From: Echinarachnius parma | Lineage: Eukaryota; Echinodermata; Echinoidea; Clypeasteroida; Echinarachniidae | Direction of reading: 5' to 3' | Assembly: GCA_037951105.1 (NCBI GenBank) | Contig: JBAMJV010001834.1 | Location: 162,501-226,500, forward strand | Length of the DNA: 64,000 bases | Shown here: positions 33,202 through 41,604 of the stretch, piece by piece | Layout: every line of letters starts with the position of its first letter | Numbering within the stretch: the first letter of the stretch is position 1 | Made by a program: the position numbers and the translations under genes | Notes under the pieces: model-generated | What the model saw: only the letters and a program-made list of their open reading frames with translations | Database searches by the model: none | Told to the model about the DNA's origin: nothing

Positions 33202-33615
33202 CTTCTTCGTCTTCTCCTTCTTACTCTTCTTCTTCTTCTTCTTCTTCTGTCTTTCTTCTTCCTCCATTTCTCCTATTTTTCTTCTTCGGAATCTTCTTCG
33301 TGTTCTTTTCTTCATTATCTTCTGCTTTTCCTTCTATTCCTTTCTCCTCCCCTCGTTCTTGTACAGTCTTCCCTTCTTCTTTCATTTCTTTTGATATCGC
33401 AGCTTGTTTTGTTCACCATTTTATATTAATATTTGACTCTTCGTTATCATTCTAATTCTTCCAACCAGATTTTCCCGGCAAACTATGACGACGAAACGCA
33501 CGTGACCACTTTGTTCCCGGAACCGGTTCCAGCTCGCTACGTCCGCATTCATCCAGTCACATGCCACACGTATTGCACCATGAGATTCGAAGTGTTGGGT
33601 TTTACGCCGATGTAA
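16783..33615 (+). CDS. Secreted EGF-SRCR-F5/8C-F5/8C protein, 11 exons
   Basis: Gene model built from splice sites: 16783-16960, 17451-17633, 18695-18799, 21064-21222, 22025-22195, 22402-22558, 26106-26277, 28369-28525, 30115-30329, 31793-31951 and 33469-33615 (stop TAA). All borders are GT/AG, phases agree at every junction, and the 1803 nt give 600 residues. Order: signal peptide, Cys-containing N-terminal module (to ~120), EGF-like (~121-155), SRCR-like (~156-265), F5/8C (~266-427), F5/8C (~428-600). EGF and SRCR domains usually mediate protein contacts, and F5/8C (discoidin) folds bind lipids, glycans or collagen. A secreted recognition or adhesion protein is inferred. I do not recognise an orthologue. 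The introns carry many MITEs and a LINE fragment, none hitting an exon. Confidence 0.8.
17451..17633 (+). CDS. Exon 2: cysteine-containing N-terminal module
   Basis: Acceptor CTTTTCTCACAG/TTACAG and donor GCCAG/GTATTT, phase 1 to 1, 61 codons. Contains FCPGVMSCPSKTSSNG and EVEQFICVPPG. The spacing of YVCV in exon 1 and QFICVP here hints that the two exons form one disulfide-linked unit, but the fold is unrecognised. Confidence 0.75.
17697..18269 (+). mobile_element. MITE family A, complete copy in intron 2
   Basis: 573 bp between TTAA borders. Ends AGGGATAGTTGAGTTTTG and CAACTCAACTATCCCT are inverted. The central palindrome is TGTGGGGCCCCACA (17878-17891). Near the right end ~30 bp carrying ACTGTACTCTCTTTACC looks like a small internal duplication of the terminus. 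Confidence 0.9.
18695..18799 (+). CDS. Exon 3: EGF-like domain
   Basis: Acceptor CTTTTTTAAG/CTTGTT and donor CACG/GTGAGA, symmetric phase 1 as usual for EGF exons. 35 codons: ACSFGPCLHGSTC, then FHCSCPDGYLGDRCEH, giving the six cysteines and the closing CxCxxGYxGxxC pattern of a canonical EGF module. No Asp/Asn calcium-binding signature at its start. Confidence 0.9.
18940..19905 (+). pseudogene. 5'-truncated LINE in intron 3
   Basis: The open frame 18957-19589 encodes the C-terminal part of a non-LTR reverse transcriptase (VTEFKYLGLLIDCSLRW at the start, LPHIDNYNVIWG, then SVWNRLPPNLTTINS near the end), as in CR1/L2/jockey-type elements. The catalytic palm and endonuclease are absent. The 3' region ends with AGGGCTACCCTGTTTAAATA and an (AAAT)n tail near 19885-19905, typical of target-primed insertion. 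Same strand as the host gene. Not a functional element. Confidence 0.85.
19906..21063. repeat. Intron 3 with a (TCA)n-rich tract
   Basis: 20478-20990 is an imperfect TCA/TCC/ATC microsatellite; its His-, Met- and Asp-rich frames are not genes. The rest of the intron has no recognised feature. Confidence 0.85.
21064..21222 (+). CDS. Exon 4: SRCR-like domain, first half
   Basis: Acceptor GTATGTTTACAG/ATGCG, donor ACGG/GTGCGT, phase 1 to 1, 53 codons. VSYNLAITAGWTPIISRLVC and KHAGFTG match the W...SRLVCxxxGF core of scavenger-receptor Cys-rich domains. The usual Cys before the Trp (TVCDDGW in typical SRCRs) is missing, so the domain is divergent. Confidence 0.8.
21370..22020 (+). repeat. Degenerate CTGACATTTTTCC array in intron 4
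   Basis: About thirty or more imperfect units of 15-20 bp, each with (C)TGACATTT followed by a pyrimidine run (TTTTCCTC, TTACCTCTG). The array fills the intron and ends at the acceptor of exon 5 (CCTTTCACAG at 22024). Confidence 0.85.
22025..22195 (+). CDS. Exon 5: SRCR-like domain, second half
   Basis: Acceptor CCTTTCACAG/GTGTG, donor TCCAG/GTGAGC, phase 1 to 1, 57 codons. Carries ARIVCPSNATNITECWHG and YLAKVACCPG, the I-x-C...C...V-x-C pattern closing an SRCR domain. Three N-x-T/S glycosylation sites (NST, NAT, NIT) and a fourth (NRT) are crowded in about 25 residues. Confidence 0.85.
22402..22558 (+). CDS. Exon 6: F5/8C domain 1, first third
   Basis: Acceptor ATGTTTGTAG/CGCCG and donor GGCAG/GTTGGT, phase 1 to 2. 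ERCVPQGRALGMETGSIPDS and ALSASSA match the discoidin opening (C...LGMExGxIPDxxIxASS); RFNALAAWKPLG follows. Confidence 0.9.
22577..22963. mobile_element. TTAA-flanked MITE, family D, intron 6
   Basis: Begins TTAAAGGGACGTAGTAAC and ends GTTGCTAGATCCCTTTAA. Related to 48453-48762 and fragments at 23949 and 43215. Starts 19 bp after the exon 6 donor. Confidence 0.75.
22960..23668. mobile_element. TTAA-flanked MITE, family G, hosting MITE A
   Basis: Begins TTAAAGGGAACTAATACCCA and ends GTGTGGGTTCTCTTTAA. Shares its left TTAA with the preceding family-D element and is itself interrupted by a complete family-A copy at 23112-23635. Confidence 0.6.
23112..23635 (-). mobile_element. MITE family A, complete, nested
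   Basis: 524 bp with TTAA at both ends, inverted relative to the copy at 899. Central palindrome AATAAATTTGGG-G-CCCAAATTTATT at 23451-23475 is perfect but differs in sequence from other copies. Confidence 0.9.
23949..24230. mobile_element. MITE family D fragment
   Basis: TTAAAGGGACTCAAAACTTA, then ATATTAACAATACAAGCACGG-type sequence shared with the interior of 22577-22963. Right end not identified. Confidence 0.5.
24361..24759. mobile_element. Fold-back element, family C, copy 1
   Basis: The two halves are inverse copies that would form a hairpin of about 170 bp per arm. Landmarks are GACGTCATC...GATGACATC at the edges, GATATGCCCATCCGAATGA against TCATTCGGATGGGCATATC inside, and a core TGGTTCATAACTTTATCAAC. 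No ORF. Further copies at 25782, 32228 and 51785. Confidence 0.85.
24838..25370. mobile_element. TTAA-flanked MITE, family E, copy 1
   Basis: 533 bp. Left TTAAAGTCATGCCTGTAAAG, right CTTTACAGGCATCACTTTAA, inverted. A G+C-rich patch (25030-25200) in the middle is not shared with the copy at 45957. Confidence 0.8.
25782..26095. mobile_element. Fold-back element, family C, copy 2
   Basis: Shortened left arm; perfect core GTGCACTGGTTCAT/ATGAACCAGTGCAC at 25875-25910. The right edge (ATGACGTCATGGATCCTGTA) ends about 10 bp before the exon 7 acceptor, so this element supplies the acceptor's upstream context. Confidence 0.8.
26106..26277 (+). CDS. Exon 7: F5/8C domain 1, middle
   Basis: Acceptor CCGTCATGCAG/TGACC and donor ATCAAG/GTAATC, phase 2 to 0. 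PWLKISLEKNHVITGVITQG, VTSYRVSFSRDDYNWTYY: the W.kI.L...ITGVITQG...V.SY.V.FS.D...W signature of F5/8C. The acceptor has a poor pyrimidine tract because a fold-back element lies directly upstream. Confidence 0.9.
26278..28368. other. Intron 7
   Basis: No exon or ORF supported. 26560-26880 resembles 44130-44420 (ACTGCCCGTTCGC, GACAAGCCC, ATTCTTTCACA), an uncharacterised dispersed repeat. A T12-G20 homopolymer junction is near 26881-26917. The rest shows no recognised feature. Confidence 0.5.
28369..28525 (+). CDS. Exon 8: F5/8C domain 1, last third
   Basis: Acceptor CTATACCTAAAG/GATTTT and donor ATGG/GTAGGT, phase 0 to 1. DFSGNNENASPVTNVFWRAI, ARYLKIHPG and VALRCELLGF complete the domain with the final Cys. 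A nearer CAG at 28376-28378 would break the frame, and a donor four bases downstream (TAG/GTAATA) would give the wrong phase for exon 9. Confidence 0.88.
28590..28765. repeat. GAGACCGAGACC / GAGCGAAGTG repeat copy
   Basis: TTTTCGAGACCGAGACC as at 8908-9313, then GGGAGCGAAGTGAC and GGGAGGGGGTATCCCCCCTC as at 9685-9900. It joins modules found separately elsewhere, so both belong to one larger element. Confidence 0.6.
28783..30043. mobile_element. TA-flanked inverted-repeat element in intron 8
   Basis: 1,261 bp. Left end TACTATACCCCGCAAAAAAA then CAGGACACTT; right end AAGTGTCCTG then TTTGCGGAGTATAGTA. An inner inverted pair (AGCAAGGTCTGTTTTTAAAA near 28955 against 29560-29590) suggests a nested or folded structure. 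No transposase ORF. TA borders suggest Tc1/mariner-type mobilisation. Positions 29690-29790 (GTCTATAGCGACCGCTCAAG) look like a separate inserted repeat. Confidence 0.65.
30115..30329 (+). CDS. Exon 9: F5/8C domain 2, first part
   Basis: Acceptor TTTTCAAACAGCAG/ATAG and donor GTAAAA/GTACGT, phase 1 to 0. DSSDFDDQCGPVMGEPLGVE and DERIPDSSLTSSS repeat the discoidin opening. Its last ~22 bases and the donor are duplicated about 230 bp downstream at 30542. Confidence 0.88.
30373..30540. mobile_element. Short MITE with GGCCCCGTTGCA ends
   Basis: 168 bp, starts AGGCCCCGTTGCAGAAAGG and ends CTTTTGCAACGGGGCCC. Inner TAATCGATTG/CAATCGATTA also pairs. Flanked on both sides by GGACATGTGGGTAAAAGTAC. A fragment (AGGCCCCGTTGCATAA) recurs at 36698. 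Confidence 0.7.
30542..30600 (+). pseudogene. Duplicated 3' end and donor of exon 9
   Basis: GGACATGTGGGTAAAAGTAC, then CGTCGAAGCCTTG, copies the exon 9 border and first intron bases (30314-30350). The copy has a usable GT but no acceptor, so it is a pseudo-donor. A more diverged third copy may lie at 30805-30850. Confidence 0.65.
30905..31448 (+). mobile_element. MITE family A, complete, intron 9
   Basis: 544 bp with TTAA at both ends. Left AGGGGTAGTTTAGTTTTGG, right inverse. Central palindrome TAATTATTTGGG-G-CCCAAATAATTA at 31083-31107 is perfect. Confidence 0.9.
31793..31951 (+). CDS. Exon 10: F5/8C domain 2, middle
   Basis: Acceptor ATCATCTTCTCAG/ATTGAC and donor CAACAA/GTAAGC, phase 0 to 0, 53 codons. 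IDVGKDRTVTGVITQGRFDH, WVTSLRVAYSLNDIDWTFI: same signature as exon 7. Confidence 0.92.
31985..32222 (+). repeat. TATATAGCGC interspersed repeat, full-length copy
   Basis: Follows an (AAT)n run. GATTTATATAGCGGC, TTTCTAAGCAGTTTACAA and ACACCTGGGTGGAGAGCA appear in the same order as at 4045-4262. Confidence 0.7.
32228..32624. mobile_element. Fold-back element, family C, copy 3
   Basis: TATGACGTCAT...ATGACATCA edges; arms pair across GAGATATGCCCATCCGAA / TTCGGATGGGCATATCTC; core GTTCATAACTTTATGAAC. Confidence 0.85.
32761..32964. mobile_element. Short TIR element with poly-G arms
   Basis: Starts CAGGGGCGGATC and ends GTAGACCCGCCACTG, imperfect inverted ends. Inside are G runs of about 18 and 25 and a matching C run. 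hAT-like ends possible; the target duplication is unclear. Confidence 0.5.
32985..33420. repeat. (TTC)n pyrimidine tract in the last intron
   Basis: TTC/CTT microsatellite, purest at 33129-33252, within a 430-bp pyrimidine-rich stretch just before the exon 11 acceptor. The Ser/Phe-rich frame is not a gene. Confidence 0.9.
33469..33615 (+). CDS. Exon 11: F5/8C domain 2, end and stop
   Basis: Acceptor TTCTTCCAACCAG/ATTTTC. IFPANYDDETHVTTLFPEPV, ARYVRIHPVTC, MRFEVLGFTPM then TAA: the canonical ARYvRi.P...LR.E..G ending of F5/8C, so the protein ends with this domain. Confidence 0.92.
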   Translation: MFPANYDDETHVTTLFPEPVPARYVRIHPVTCHTYCTMRFEVLGFTPM

Positions 33616-35463
33616 CCCCCATGAACATGTGAAGACGACTTGCGAATGTGCGCCGGTGTAGAAGCGGGAACAGTCCTGCCGCGGGCTTAGTCCGGGTGGA
33701 CACATTCCGCGCGGAGATTTTGTCCGAGGTGTCGATTTATTACTTTTGGTTGCTAACTTCAAACAAAATATGGCTGCGTACAAGACTAACTCTCATCCTA
33801 ACCATAAATATTGTGGCTATAATGTTATACATGTATGTTGTGGCTATGGTTGGACTTAGCAATTGAAGTTAGCAACTAAACAAAATATATCCTCCTAAAT
33901 TGCATTGCCCGGACGAATGCCGTGGCCGGATAAAACCCGCGATCACTCGGCAAAACTCCTATGATTACGGCAATATTGCAGGCCTCTCAAAGGATAACGA
34001 AACTATGTTTTTCTGTATTCTTATATCGTCATTGAGAGGGTAATCAGACGTTTAACTTGACGCATGACCTGTTTTTCCAACGATTCGATCCCACAAAATC
34101 CGTTTCAGAACGCACACCAATTATATGATTGCTCATCTTTACGGTGGCAGAAGATGTTGGAAGCCGTCATGGTTTTTAAATTATCCATCATGCTTTTCGA
34201 ATTACGACGTCTGTTTGGACTCGTTAATCTCGCGCACGCGCACCGCACCCCAGACTTCATATAGTCAGACATTGTATTCAATTTCGCAGATTGGTAGTGG
34301 ATTAGAACCTTTGTGTATTTAGTTATAGTGTGTTGTATGTGATGGATATTAAACTATATAAACCTTGAACTTAAATAGAAGACATAATAATTTGTTACAA
34401 AATATTAAGCAAACAAATATACATTGTACATGATAGATGGTGATGTTAGTGTTATAGGCAATAACGTGCTTAAAGCTAAATGACAGCTATGGGTAACGCC
34501 CCACACACAACAAATGAAATGTACGCTCTTATTACCAACCATGTATGTGAACAAACATATTTTTTACAAATATGGGATTATACAAAATTGGTCGGGAAAC
34601 CGCCTATTGCAAAGCACACGCAAACTCCGCCGCGCGTGGCAGGACGGCTAGCCCATTGGCGGTCCGAAGGATAGGTATGGATACAATTAATGAACTATTT
34701 CGTTATTATTTTCTTTAGAATGTTATGTATACAATTATTTTTCATCTAAATTTGCTGATGTTGGGAATTAAATGTAAATAATAATACTAATGATTGTAAT
34801 TATTATTGTCCCATTTGTTATATAGCGCTTTATTACAGTTTAGTCTTAAACAGCTCAGAGCATTTTAGCCGAGCGTCCCTATTTAATTTATATTGCTGTT
34901 TGAGCGTGTTCCTTATTTCAGAGCCCTTTATATGATGTACCCGATGTACTATTAGTACGTTTATAAATATTCCATGTTGTAACGGTTTCTGAAATTAAAA
35001 TATCGCAACATCCTTCTCTCTTCGATGACGAAACTGAAACAAATAATCTGATGACGAAGAATGTACAAATGCGATGCTTGATCAAAAAATGAAGAGCTTT
35101 CTTCCAAAAGGCGCTCCATCCACTTTTTCAACTTTCGAGGAAACCAGGTTTCTTTGCCCAACTTTGTACACGTGCTTATGGGAATATGACAATTTAACTT
35201 TCTATATTTTTATTTTGAGTGAGTAATTTGTCGTAAAATGTGGATTCCTAGATAGCTACGTAGCATATCAATTTAGATATATCGTTAACTCAATTTGTAT
35301 GGAAAGTGGATTTAGCGCCTTTTTGGAACTGAGCTCTTCATTAATATAAGTTTTCGATCACTACAAATCAGAGAATACGGTAGTTGGTGCAAGTAAAATA
35401 ATTCTTACAATTCGGAATCCATTCACATGTACACATAATAATACACAATAATCAGTACTACTC
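33616..35463. other. 3' UTR and intergenic, no gene
   Basis: 3' UTR of the F5/8C gene starts here; a possible poly(A) signal ATTAAA is at 34350. An inverted pair TTGCTAACTTCAA/TTGAAGTTAGCAA bounds 33749-33879. A TATATAGCGC fragment lies at 34808-34870. Small frames have no domain. Confidence 0.5.
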
Positions 35464-36018
35464 TTAAAGGGATAGTTGAGTTCTGGTAAGGAGAGTACAG
35501 TTTTGGTGAAACTGAATTTTAGTAACCAAAACCTGCATCATTACATTACAAACTAATAGTTATAACTAGAAAGGAACACAAAATTACAAATGACGTAGTA
35601 AAGATCATGTTATCATTAAAAAAAGAGCCGTTAAAACGTAAGAGGGCGCTCTCTAAACACTCATCGGTTTCAACCATTTTGAATAAAATATTGTGCATGT
35701 GATGTTTTGTTGAAATAGTGATTAGATAGAGAAATAACCAACAACTATTTAAATACCTATTTTGTAACTTTTTGAAAAGAGGAAGCATTTTTTAAAATTT
35801 GTAACGGCTGGTTCAAAATTCTCTAATAAACCTGGGGCCCCAGCTTTATTACAAATTGTTATATTTATGGATATTTCAGCCGTCTCTGAACCGATTTTGA
35901 TCAAACAAAGAAGATTTTATTATTTAAATATTATGCTCTTTCAAATTTTACACTCAGTTTTTCATTACCTCACAAAAAAAAAGTAGTCTAGCGCCCTCTC
36001 TACCAAAACTCAACTATC
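35464..36018 (-). mobile_element. MITE family A, right end eroded
   Basis: Starts TTAAAGGGATAGTTGAGTTC; ends CAAAACTCAACTATCC without the final TTAA. Central palindrome CCTGGGGCCCCAG with one mismatch beyond. Confidence 0.85.
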
Positions 36019-36276
36019 CACAAAATTCAAGAAATTACGAATTTAAGCGGGTTTGCCTAAAGTTTGCCATGATGTAAGGATGACCCAAGGCACATGTTCT
36101 GTGTTATATACAGAGGCACATGTTTCTTGAATGACGTACATTTTCTGCCCAGGGAAAGCTTCACCTTCTTGTTTCTTATATATGTACATAATGTAGTTAT
36201 AGTAGTTTAACTATGTTTACATTTTAACCAATGTTCTTTCCTTTTTACATTATTATAATAGTATTGATAATATACT

Positions 36277-36330
36277 CGATTTATATAGCGCCTGCTATGA
36301 TTGATAATCATGTCTAAGCGCTCTACAATA
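36277..36330 (+). repeat. TATATAGCGC repeat fragment
   Basis: ACTCGATTTATATAGCGCCT, then TGTCTAAGCGCTCTACAA. Sequence from 36331 to 37048 has no recognised feature except a family-D trace near 36383 (GATCTAGTAACTT) and TTE-like AGGCCCCGTTGCATAA at 36698. Confidence 0.6.
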
Positions 36331-37048
36331 TTATATTTACTTGGATACCAGCAGTGAAAAATACGTTGGTTTTGTATTTAAAAAGATCTAGTAACTTTGT
36401 TGGCATGTGCGGAAAGTGAGTATAGCTGGTAAAAATGTGCATTTTTGCGATTTGATATTACATTTTATTGTCTCTTTTACATTAATATTACCTGTTAAAA
36501 ATGCATTTATTATTGTTGTATTGATAAAACAATGTTGGCAAAATAAAATATTAATTTAATACAAACTTATATTCTCAAATTCACATATAAGCATGCATTG
36601 ATTCGTTAGATATAATAAAGTTAATTAAAAAGAAAAATGAGATCAATGGATTGTCTTTTGTTGTTAGGTAATTACTTGAACGCTCTGAGATATATAGGCC
36701 CCGTTGCATAATATGATCCATTCATCCATCCCCCCCTGATGAATGGGTATTACGTAAGTATCGACGCCCATGCCGTATACAATGCTTGGAAGATCTACGA
36801 GTGCTCAATTTGTCTAGAATACGAATCGGGTTTAGTTGGAAAACTGTAAATGTATGTTCTAACTGACGGCCTGAACATGTTTACAATCTTAGCTCTGCCC
36901 TACGTATTGTCCCGTATAGCGCCACGTTTTGTCACGGCTTAGCTACGAAATTTATCTCGAAAAGCCCCGTTTCACTTTACTACACTGATTAGCAAATACG
37001 TCGCTCTAACGGGAAGGTTTTACGGGTATTTAGTGATTGGGACATTAT

Positions 37049-37259
37049 GGCCCGTATTCACAAAGGAGGTTTGTACAAACCTCGGTTCAAACCGCGGTTT
37101 ACATCTATGGAATGCCAATTGTAAACTGATGTGTACCATCAACATTGTTCCAAGTAAGGAATTTACATTCTCTCTCCATCAGTTTACAATTGGCATTCCA
37201 TAGATGTAAACCGCGGTTTGAACCGGGATTTGTACAAACCTCCTTTGTGAATACGGGCC
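37049..37259. mobile_element. Fold-back element, 80-bp arms
   Basis: Arms GGCCCGTATTCACAAAGGAG...TTTACAATTGGC and the near-perfect inverse, with a ~45-bp spacer. Arms contain their own small palindromes (GGTTTGTACAAACC, AAACCGCGGTTT). A decayed single arm occurs at 39505-39550 (ATTCACAAAGGAGGATTATG). Confidence 0.85.
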
Positions 37260-37262
37260 TAT

Positions 37263-37603
37263 AAGTTTAAACGCGGTCAACTGTCGTACCAGTCTGTCTA
37301 GTTCCTATAATCGATTGGTTATTGTAAAATGTAAATACGTGGACACGAATGCATGGCAATGAGATAACCACTAGCGGATTAGATGGGTATCAAAGCATCA
37401 TTACTTTTACACTTGTTTGCCTGTATCGGAAATACAATAATTCATGGAAATTCCTCAGACGGCGTTTGTCTATTATACATCAATGGCTTTAGTTTAAACC
37501 CGGTGAACTGTAGTACCCGTCTATCCGACAATCGTTCAAATAATCGATTGCTTATTTTAGATGTAAATAGGTGGGCACCAATGGGCGATGATGACCACTA
37601 GAC
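37263..37603. repeat. Direct repeat pair, ~113 bp, 227 bp apart
   Basis: 37263-37375 and 37490-37603 share AGTTTAAAC, CGGT(C/G)AACTGT, AATCGATTG(G/C)TTATT and GATGTAAATA/AATGTAAATA. The 72-residue frame at 37383-37601 overlaps the second copy and is probably fortuitous. Confidence 0.65.
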
Positions 37604-40600
37604 CAGTAACAAGCGGCATCCTTACTATATAACTTACGTCTTTGTTTGTATAACTGCACTAATAGTACATCTGTATCGGACAAAATGAGAATGAAAACAA
37701 TTAAGTAAGAATGCATAACGTTAGGGCCTTAAATGGATAGTTCACTTTTGGTTTTAAAAATTGTTGAAAGTTGAAGAAAGTGTCTGAAGGGCAACCTCTT
37801 GTGTGCTAAGGGCTGTTTTTTTTATGAAAACAATTATCTTGCTTAAACGTTTTGTTGTTTTCGTTTTACCACCATTCGAGCATCACAAATTTAGTATAAT
37901 CACCACGACGGCACACTCGAATACACCTGGCAGTCATAATAAATCTTGTATCGAAATAAAAATTACTTTGAGGATTGATATTCCCTTTAATATGAGTCAC
38001 TCCAGTGGAGGAGGAGAGTCGGAACTTTTGTTTAGGATGTACGTGGTCCGCTCAGTCTACAATCGACCAAGTAAGTTTCGTTAAGCCCTCTGTAAATTTA
38101 CCAATCGATCGCGAGTACAATGTCATTCTTATACAACGAATGCAGGAACGTGGTATATAATATACACGTATATACTACCCGGGCGTATACTATGATATTT
38201 GTTTAGTTCTGGTCATTTTATTCATGTGTGTAAAGGCGAGTTCGGATTCGGACTATACTTGGCAAATATATACTATGAGGACTGGTGGTCATGGGAAGTT
38301 GTGTGCATGTATGTCGCCGTAAACTAAATAGGTAAGTAGCCATTCGGTCAACACCCATTCCATCCGAAACAACGTAGTCGATAGTTATTGTAAAGTCGTC
38401 CGGTCATCATAACTATACGGATGTTAGGTATTGGACTATATTTATGGTCATCTTCATTCACAGGAAGGGTCAAGTGAAGCCCCGTTCGAAATAAGCATCA
38501 CAGAAAGGAGTTGATCAATGCAATTTTGTTTTTACTTGCGTATCGCCGTGAAAGGGATTCAAGAGGAATAATGCATGTGATGTGGTCAACACCCAATTCG
38601 CCCTGAACATATTCTAATAAATAACGGCATCTGGTCATCACGAGTCACATGAAGAAATGATGTATACTTTTTGTCATCTTTTGGATGCATAATCATGGTG
38701 ATCTTCTTTGATGCGTAAAGACGATAGTTCAGACCATGCATGACGAATATAAATTATGATGTGGTCGCGGAGATGGTCAAAATATATTTAAAACGCAGCA
38801 AAAGTGATTCTAAACTAATTTAGAGAAGTTCACAGGTAAGTTGCATCCCGTTTGGGAACATCGAATTTGTAAACTAATTGACATGATACGCTTATTATTG
38901 TTTCTAGTAATGTTTCCAATCGTTTATTTATTTCATGCATTTACAATCACATGTATAATGGATGAATATTATGTTATAAATTTAGTTGAACAACGCGGTT
39001 TACGAGATTGTTTGTAATCGTTAACTTTACATGAGAGCCTATCCCAATCTTCGTATATTTTGGACAGTAATGCAACATCGATAAAAGCCAGTTTTGTAAT
39101 TTGGAAGAACACAGGATTTTTTCCTTTAGATAAAACTAATTTATATTAAGGAAGTTATGATTTAAAATATCCACAGTTTTCTCATTTTACATTGTTTTGT
39201 AGCAAGGTTAATCACATTTTCATCTCGAATTGGTTACAAATGTTTTTTTTTTAAATCGGATATTGCATGTACATCCTTCATTTCGAAATAATGTTATTCA
39301 TATTTATTTGTCTGATCAGACTTAAATCGTACACTAGTAACGAGCATACGATACCCAGTTCGTAAAAATTTAACTCTATCAAATTATACATGTTTTCTAG
39401 GACAGAGTTTTAATCCAATGGTTGAACATTATTCTTTTTTAAAACAGCGGGTTGATTCCCAAATTTCGTAAATTGACGAAATTATAATACTGGCTGTAAT
39501 TCACAAAGGAGGATTATGTAAACCATGATTTAAAACCGTATAATTACTATACCACCGGCCCTAAACTGATGTAGAAAGAATGTTTACTTTCACTTTTGGA
39601 CAATCGTGAAGCCATACAGTTGCTAAAGACATCAGAATAAATGTTTATAATGTTCTTTAATCTTAGATGATGAGTTTTAATTGGACCCGGAAGTGAGCAA
39701 GCCCAAACGACCGTATAATAAGAAAAGTTTTAATGGGATTTAAATTTTTTACTTTTTCGTAATTATCACTACCCTATGTTTTAAACCTTGGTTTGAAAGC
39801 ATTGTTCACCTAAACAAATTCCAACCATGGAGTTTTGCAATAAGAGTACTTAAACGACGTCAGTGAGAGTGCTATTACAAATGATTACATACGATGGGAC
39901 ATTTCCTCTTCGAAAGTTAAAGCCAAAAGGTAAACTGTTACATATGCCTCTTCCTTTGAACGTGTGTATGTACTGAGTAAATACAGGGTCATCGACAAAC
40001 GAGACAACGCCCTAAAATATACCCTAATATATGCATATGCATTTTTGTCCGCTGTCGGATAACGTCGTAGGATTTTTATTTTTTATTTATGTTTTGGTTT
40101 TTGTTTGGGGGGGGGGGGGGGCACGTGATAAGAGCGGATACACTTTACGTATTTCATTATTTGAAAGGATGTTCCCCTTATCTTTGTTATTGAGCCACCC
40201 CTCCCTGATAAAGCAGAGGGTGGGGGAGGGGAGGGGGGGGGGGGGGTGGGGGTGGGGTCTTCAATACCTAGATGGTCGGGACCGATAGAAAGTGGACTTT
40301 TCTGTATCAGGGGGTGGGGGGGGGGGGGGGTGGTGGTGCTTGCGTACGTAACAATCACTTGGTATTTATACCATGAATATGTACAAAATGTTTAGTCTGA
40401 AAACGATATGTGTTTCATAATAGTTTATGATATGCTTTCCCGAAATGATGCCGCTTTTTCCGAAAATGCCCATGTTTAAACACTGTGAGTAGGGGGGGGG
40501 GGGGGGGGGGGAGGTTTAATCTCAGTAAGGTGTCGCCGCAGCTGATAACATTGCTCTATTTGTATCTGCCACGTACATCCTTCTGTGATAAGTACCCGAT

Positions 40601-40610
40601 TGTCATGTAA
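37604..40610. other. Intergenic; possible 5' UTR exon and poly-G tracts
   Basis: No protein gene recognised. A good donor CGACCAA/GTAAGT at 38071 ends the frame 37803-38084 and could belong to a noncoding exon of the sulfotransferase, whose exon at 41346 begins with an acceptor. Poly-G tracts: 40108-40121, 40226-40260, 40311-40330 and 40493-40511. Otherwise AT-rich. Confidence 0.35.
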
Positions 40611-41140
40611 TACAGGGTGGACCCCCAAAAAACGGAACGGGGCACTTCCCAAAATATAGTTACAAATGTATCATGTCCATCGAAAAGGGTGTCTTTTCAA
40701 ATGAACAACGACACCAAGAACAGTCAATTTGGTAGTGTAGTTTTTGTTTTAGAGCGCTGTGAGTGACACATGTCAGGTTCTCTTTTTTGTCAATTTTTAA
40801 CAAGCTTGATACATCGCACGTACCGCCTTTCATAGCGTTGATAACGCACGCCATTGTTAGTGTGCACTCAGCCGTGTGCCGAGAGAATAGGCATGGTCGA
40901 TCAACGGTATTACGGGCAGGGAGTGCATAATATTAACTGGCGCCGACTAGGTAAAAATTTACAAAAATTGGTACCTGGCATGGCCTCACTCGCAGCGTCC
41001 TAAAACAAAAAAAAAAACTACACGAACAAAATTACTGTTCTTGGTATCGTCTTTCATTGGAAAAGACATCCTTTCCGATGGACATAACATGATGGTACTT
41101 TATTTCGGGAAGTGCCCCGTTTTTTTTAGGCCATCCTGTA
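40611..41140. mobile_element. Tc1/mariner-type MITE, 530 bp
   Basis: TA-flanked. Left TACAGGGTGGACCCCC, right GGCCATCCTGTA. The arms stay alignable for about 110 bp: GGGGCACTTCCC, TGTCCATCG(A/G)AAAGG and GACACCAAGAACAGT pair with inverse copies. CAGGGTG-CCC ends are typical of Tc1/mariner relatives. No transposase. Confidence 0.85.
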
Positions 41141-41345
41141 TAGAGCCCGGATAGGTTAACACGAAAATTATGGAAGATATTCCCCTGTCCCCCTTGCTTA
41201 TTGTAACCTAGTGTATCAATCGGGTTTCAAAACTTCGACAGAAAACGGATTTAAGTCAATACCAAAATTGATGCATTCGGTGTAACTTTTCGTCCTACAC
41301 ATTTGTTAAAGGCTACAAATATGTTTATTTTGTTCCTATTTTTAG

Positions 41346-41604
41346 CGTGGATACCCCTAGCATCAGCTGCTGGAGCCGCGGCTGTGGGTCAGTACCAACA
41401 GCTACATGCGTGATGCGGTATTGAACGGTGACCAAGTCCGGACGGTGAAGATTACTAGCACGCCCCCTACGGCTAACATCATCACGATGAATCTGCAGAG
41501 AAGAGTGTGTTCCGTCATCAACAGGCCGCTGCTTCTCACGTGCTTTGTTCTCGTCTGTTGCAGCACCCTCTACGTCATATGTGGTTACCAGACACACGTG
41601 AAAG
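41346..41604 (+). CDS. Sulfotransferase exon 1 (cytoplasmic tail and TM)
   Basis: Acceptor TTGTTCCTATTTTTAG/CGTGG shows that at least one noncoding exon lies upstream. Coding starts at ATG 41487 (MNLQRRVCSVINRPLL); an in-frame ATG at 41409 would add 26 residues (the frame opens at a GTG at 41406). Donor GTGAAAG/GTATTT, phase 1. Confidence 0.8.

Noticed and set aside
33118..33315. Lys/Arg-rich minus-strand frame
   Set aside because: Reverse of the TTC microsatellite in the last intron.
37383..37601. 72-residue frame with a leader-like start
   Set aside because: Half of it lies in a direct repeat and it ends without a donor or domain. A secreted peptide is possible but unsupported.
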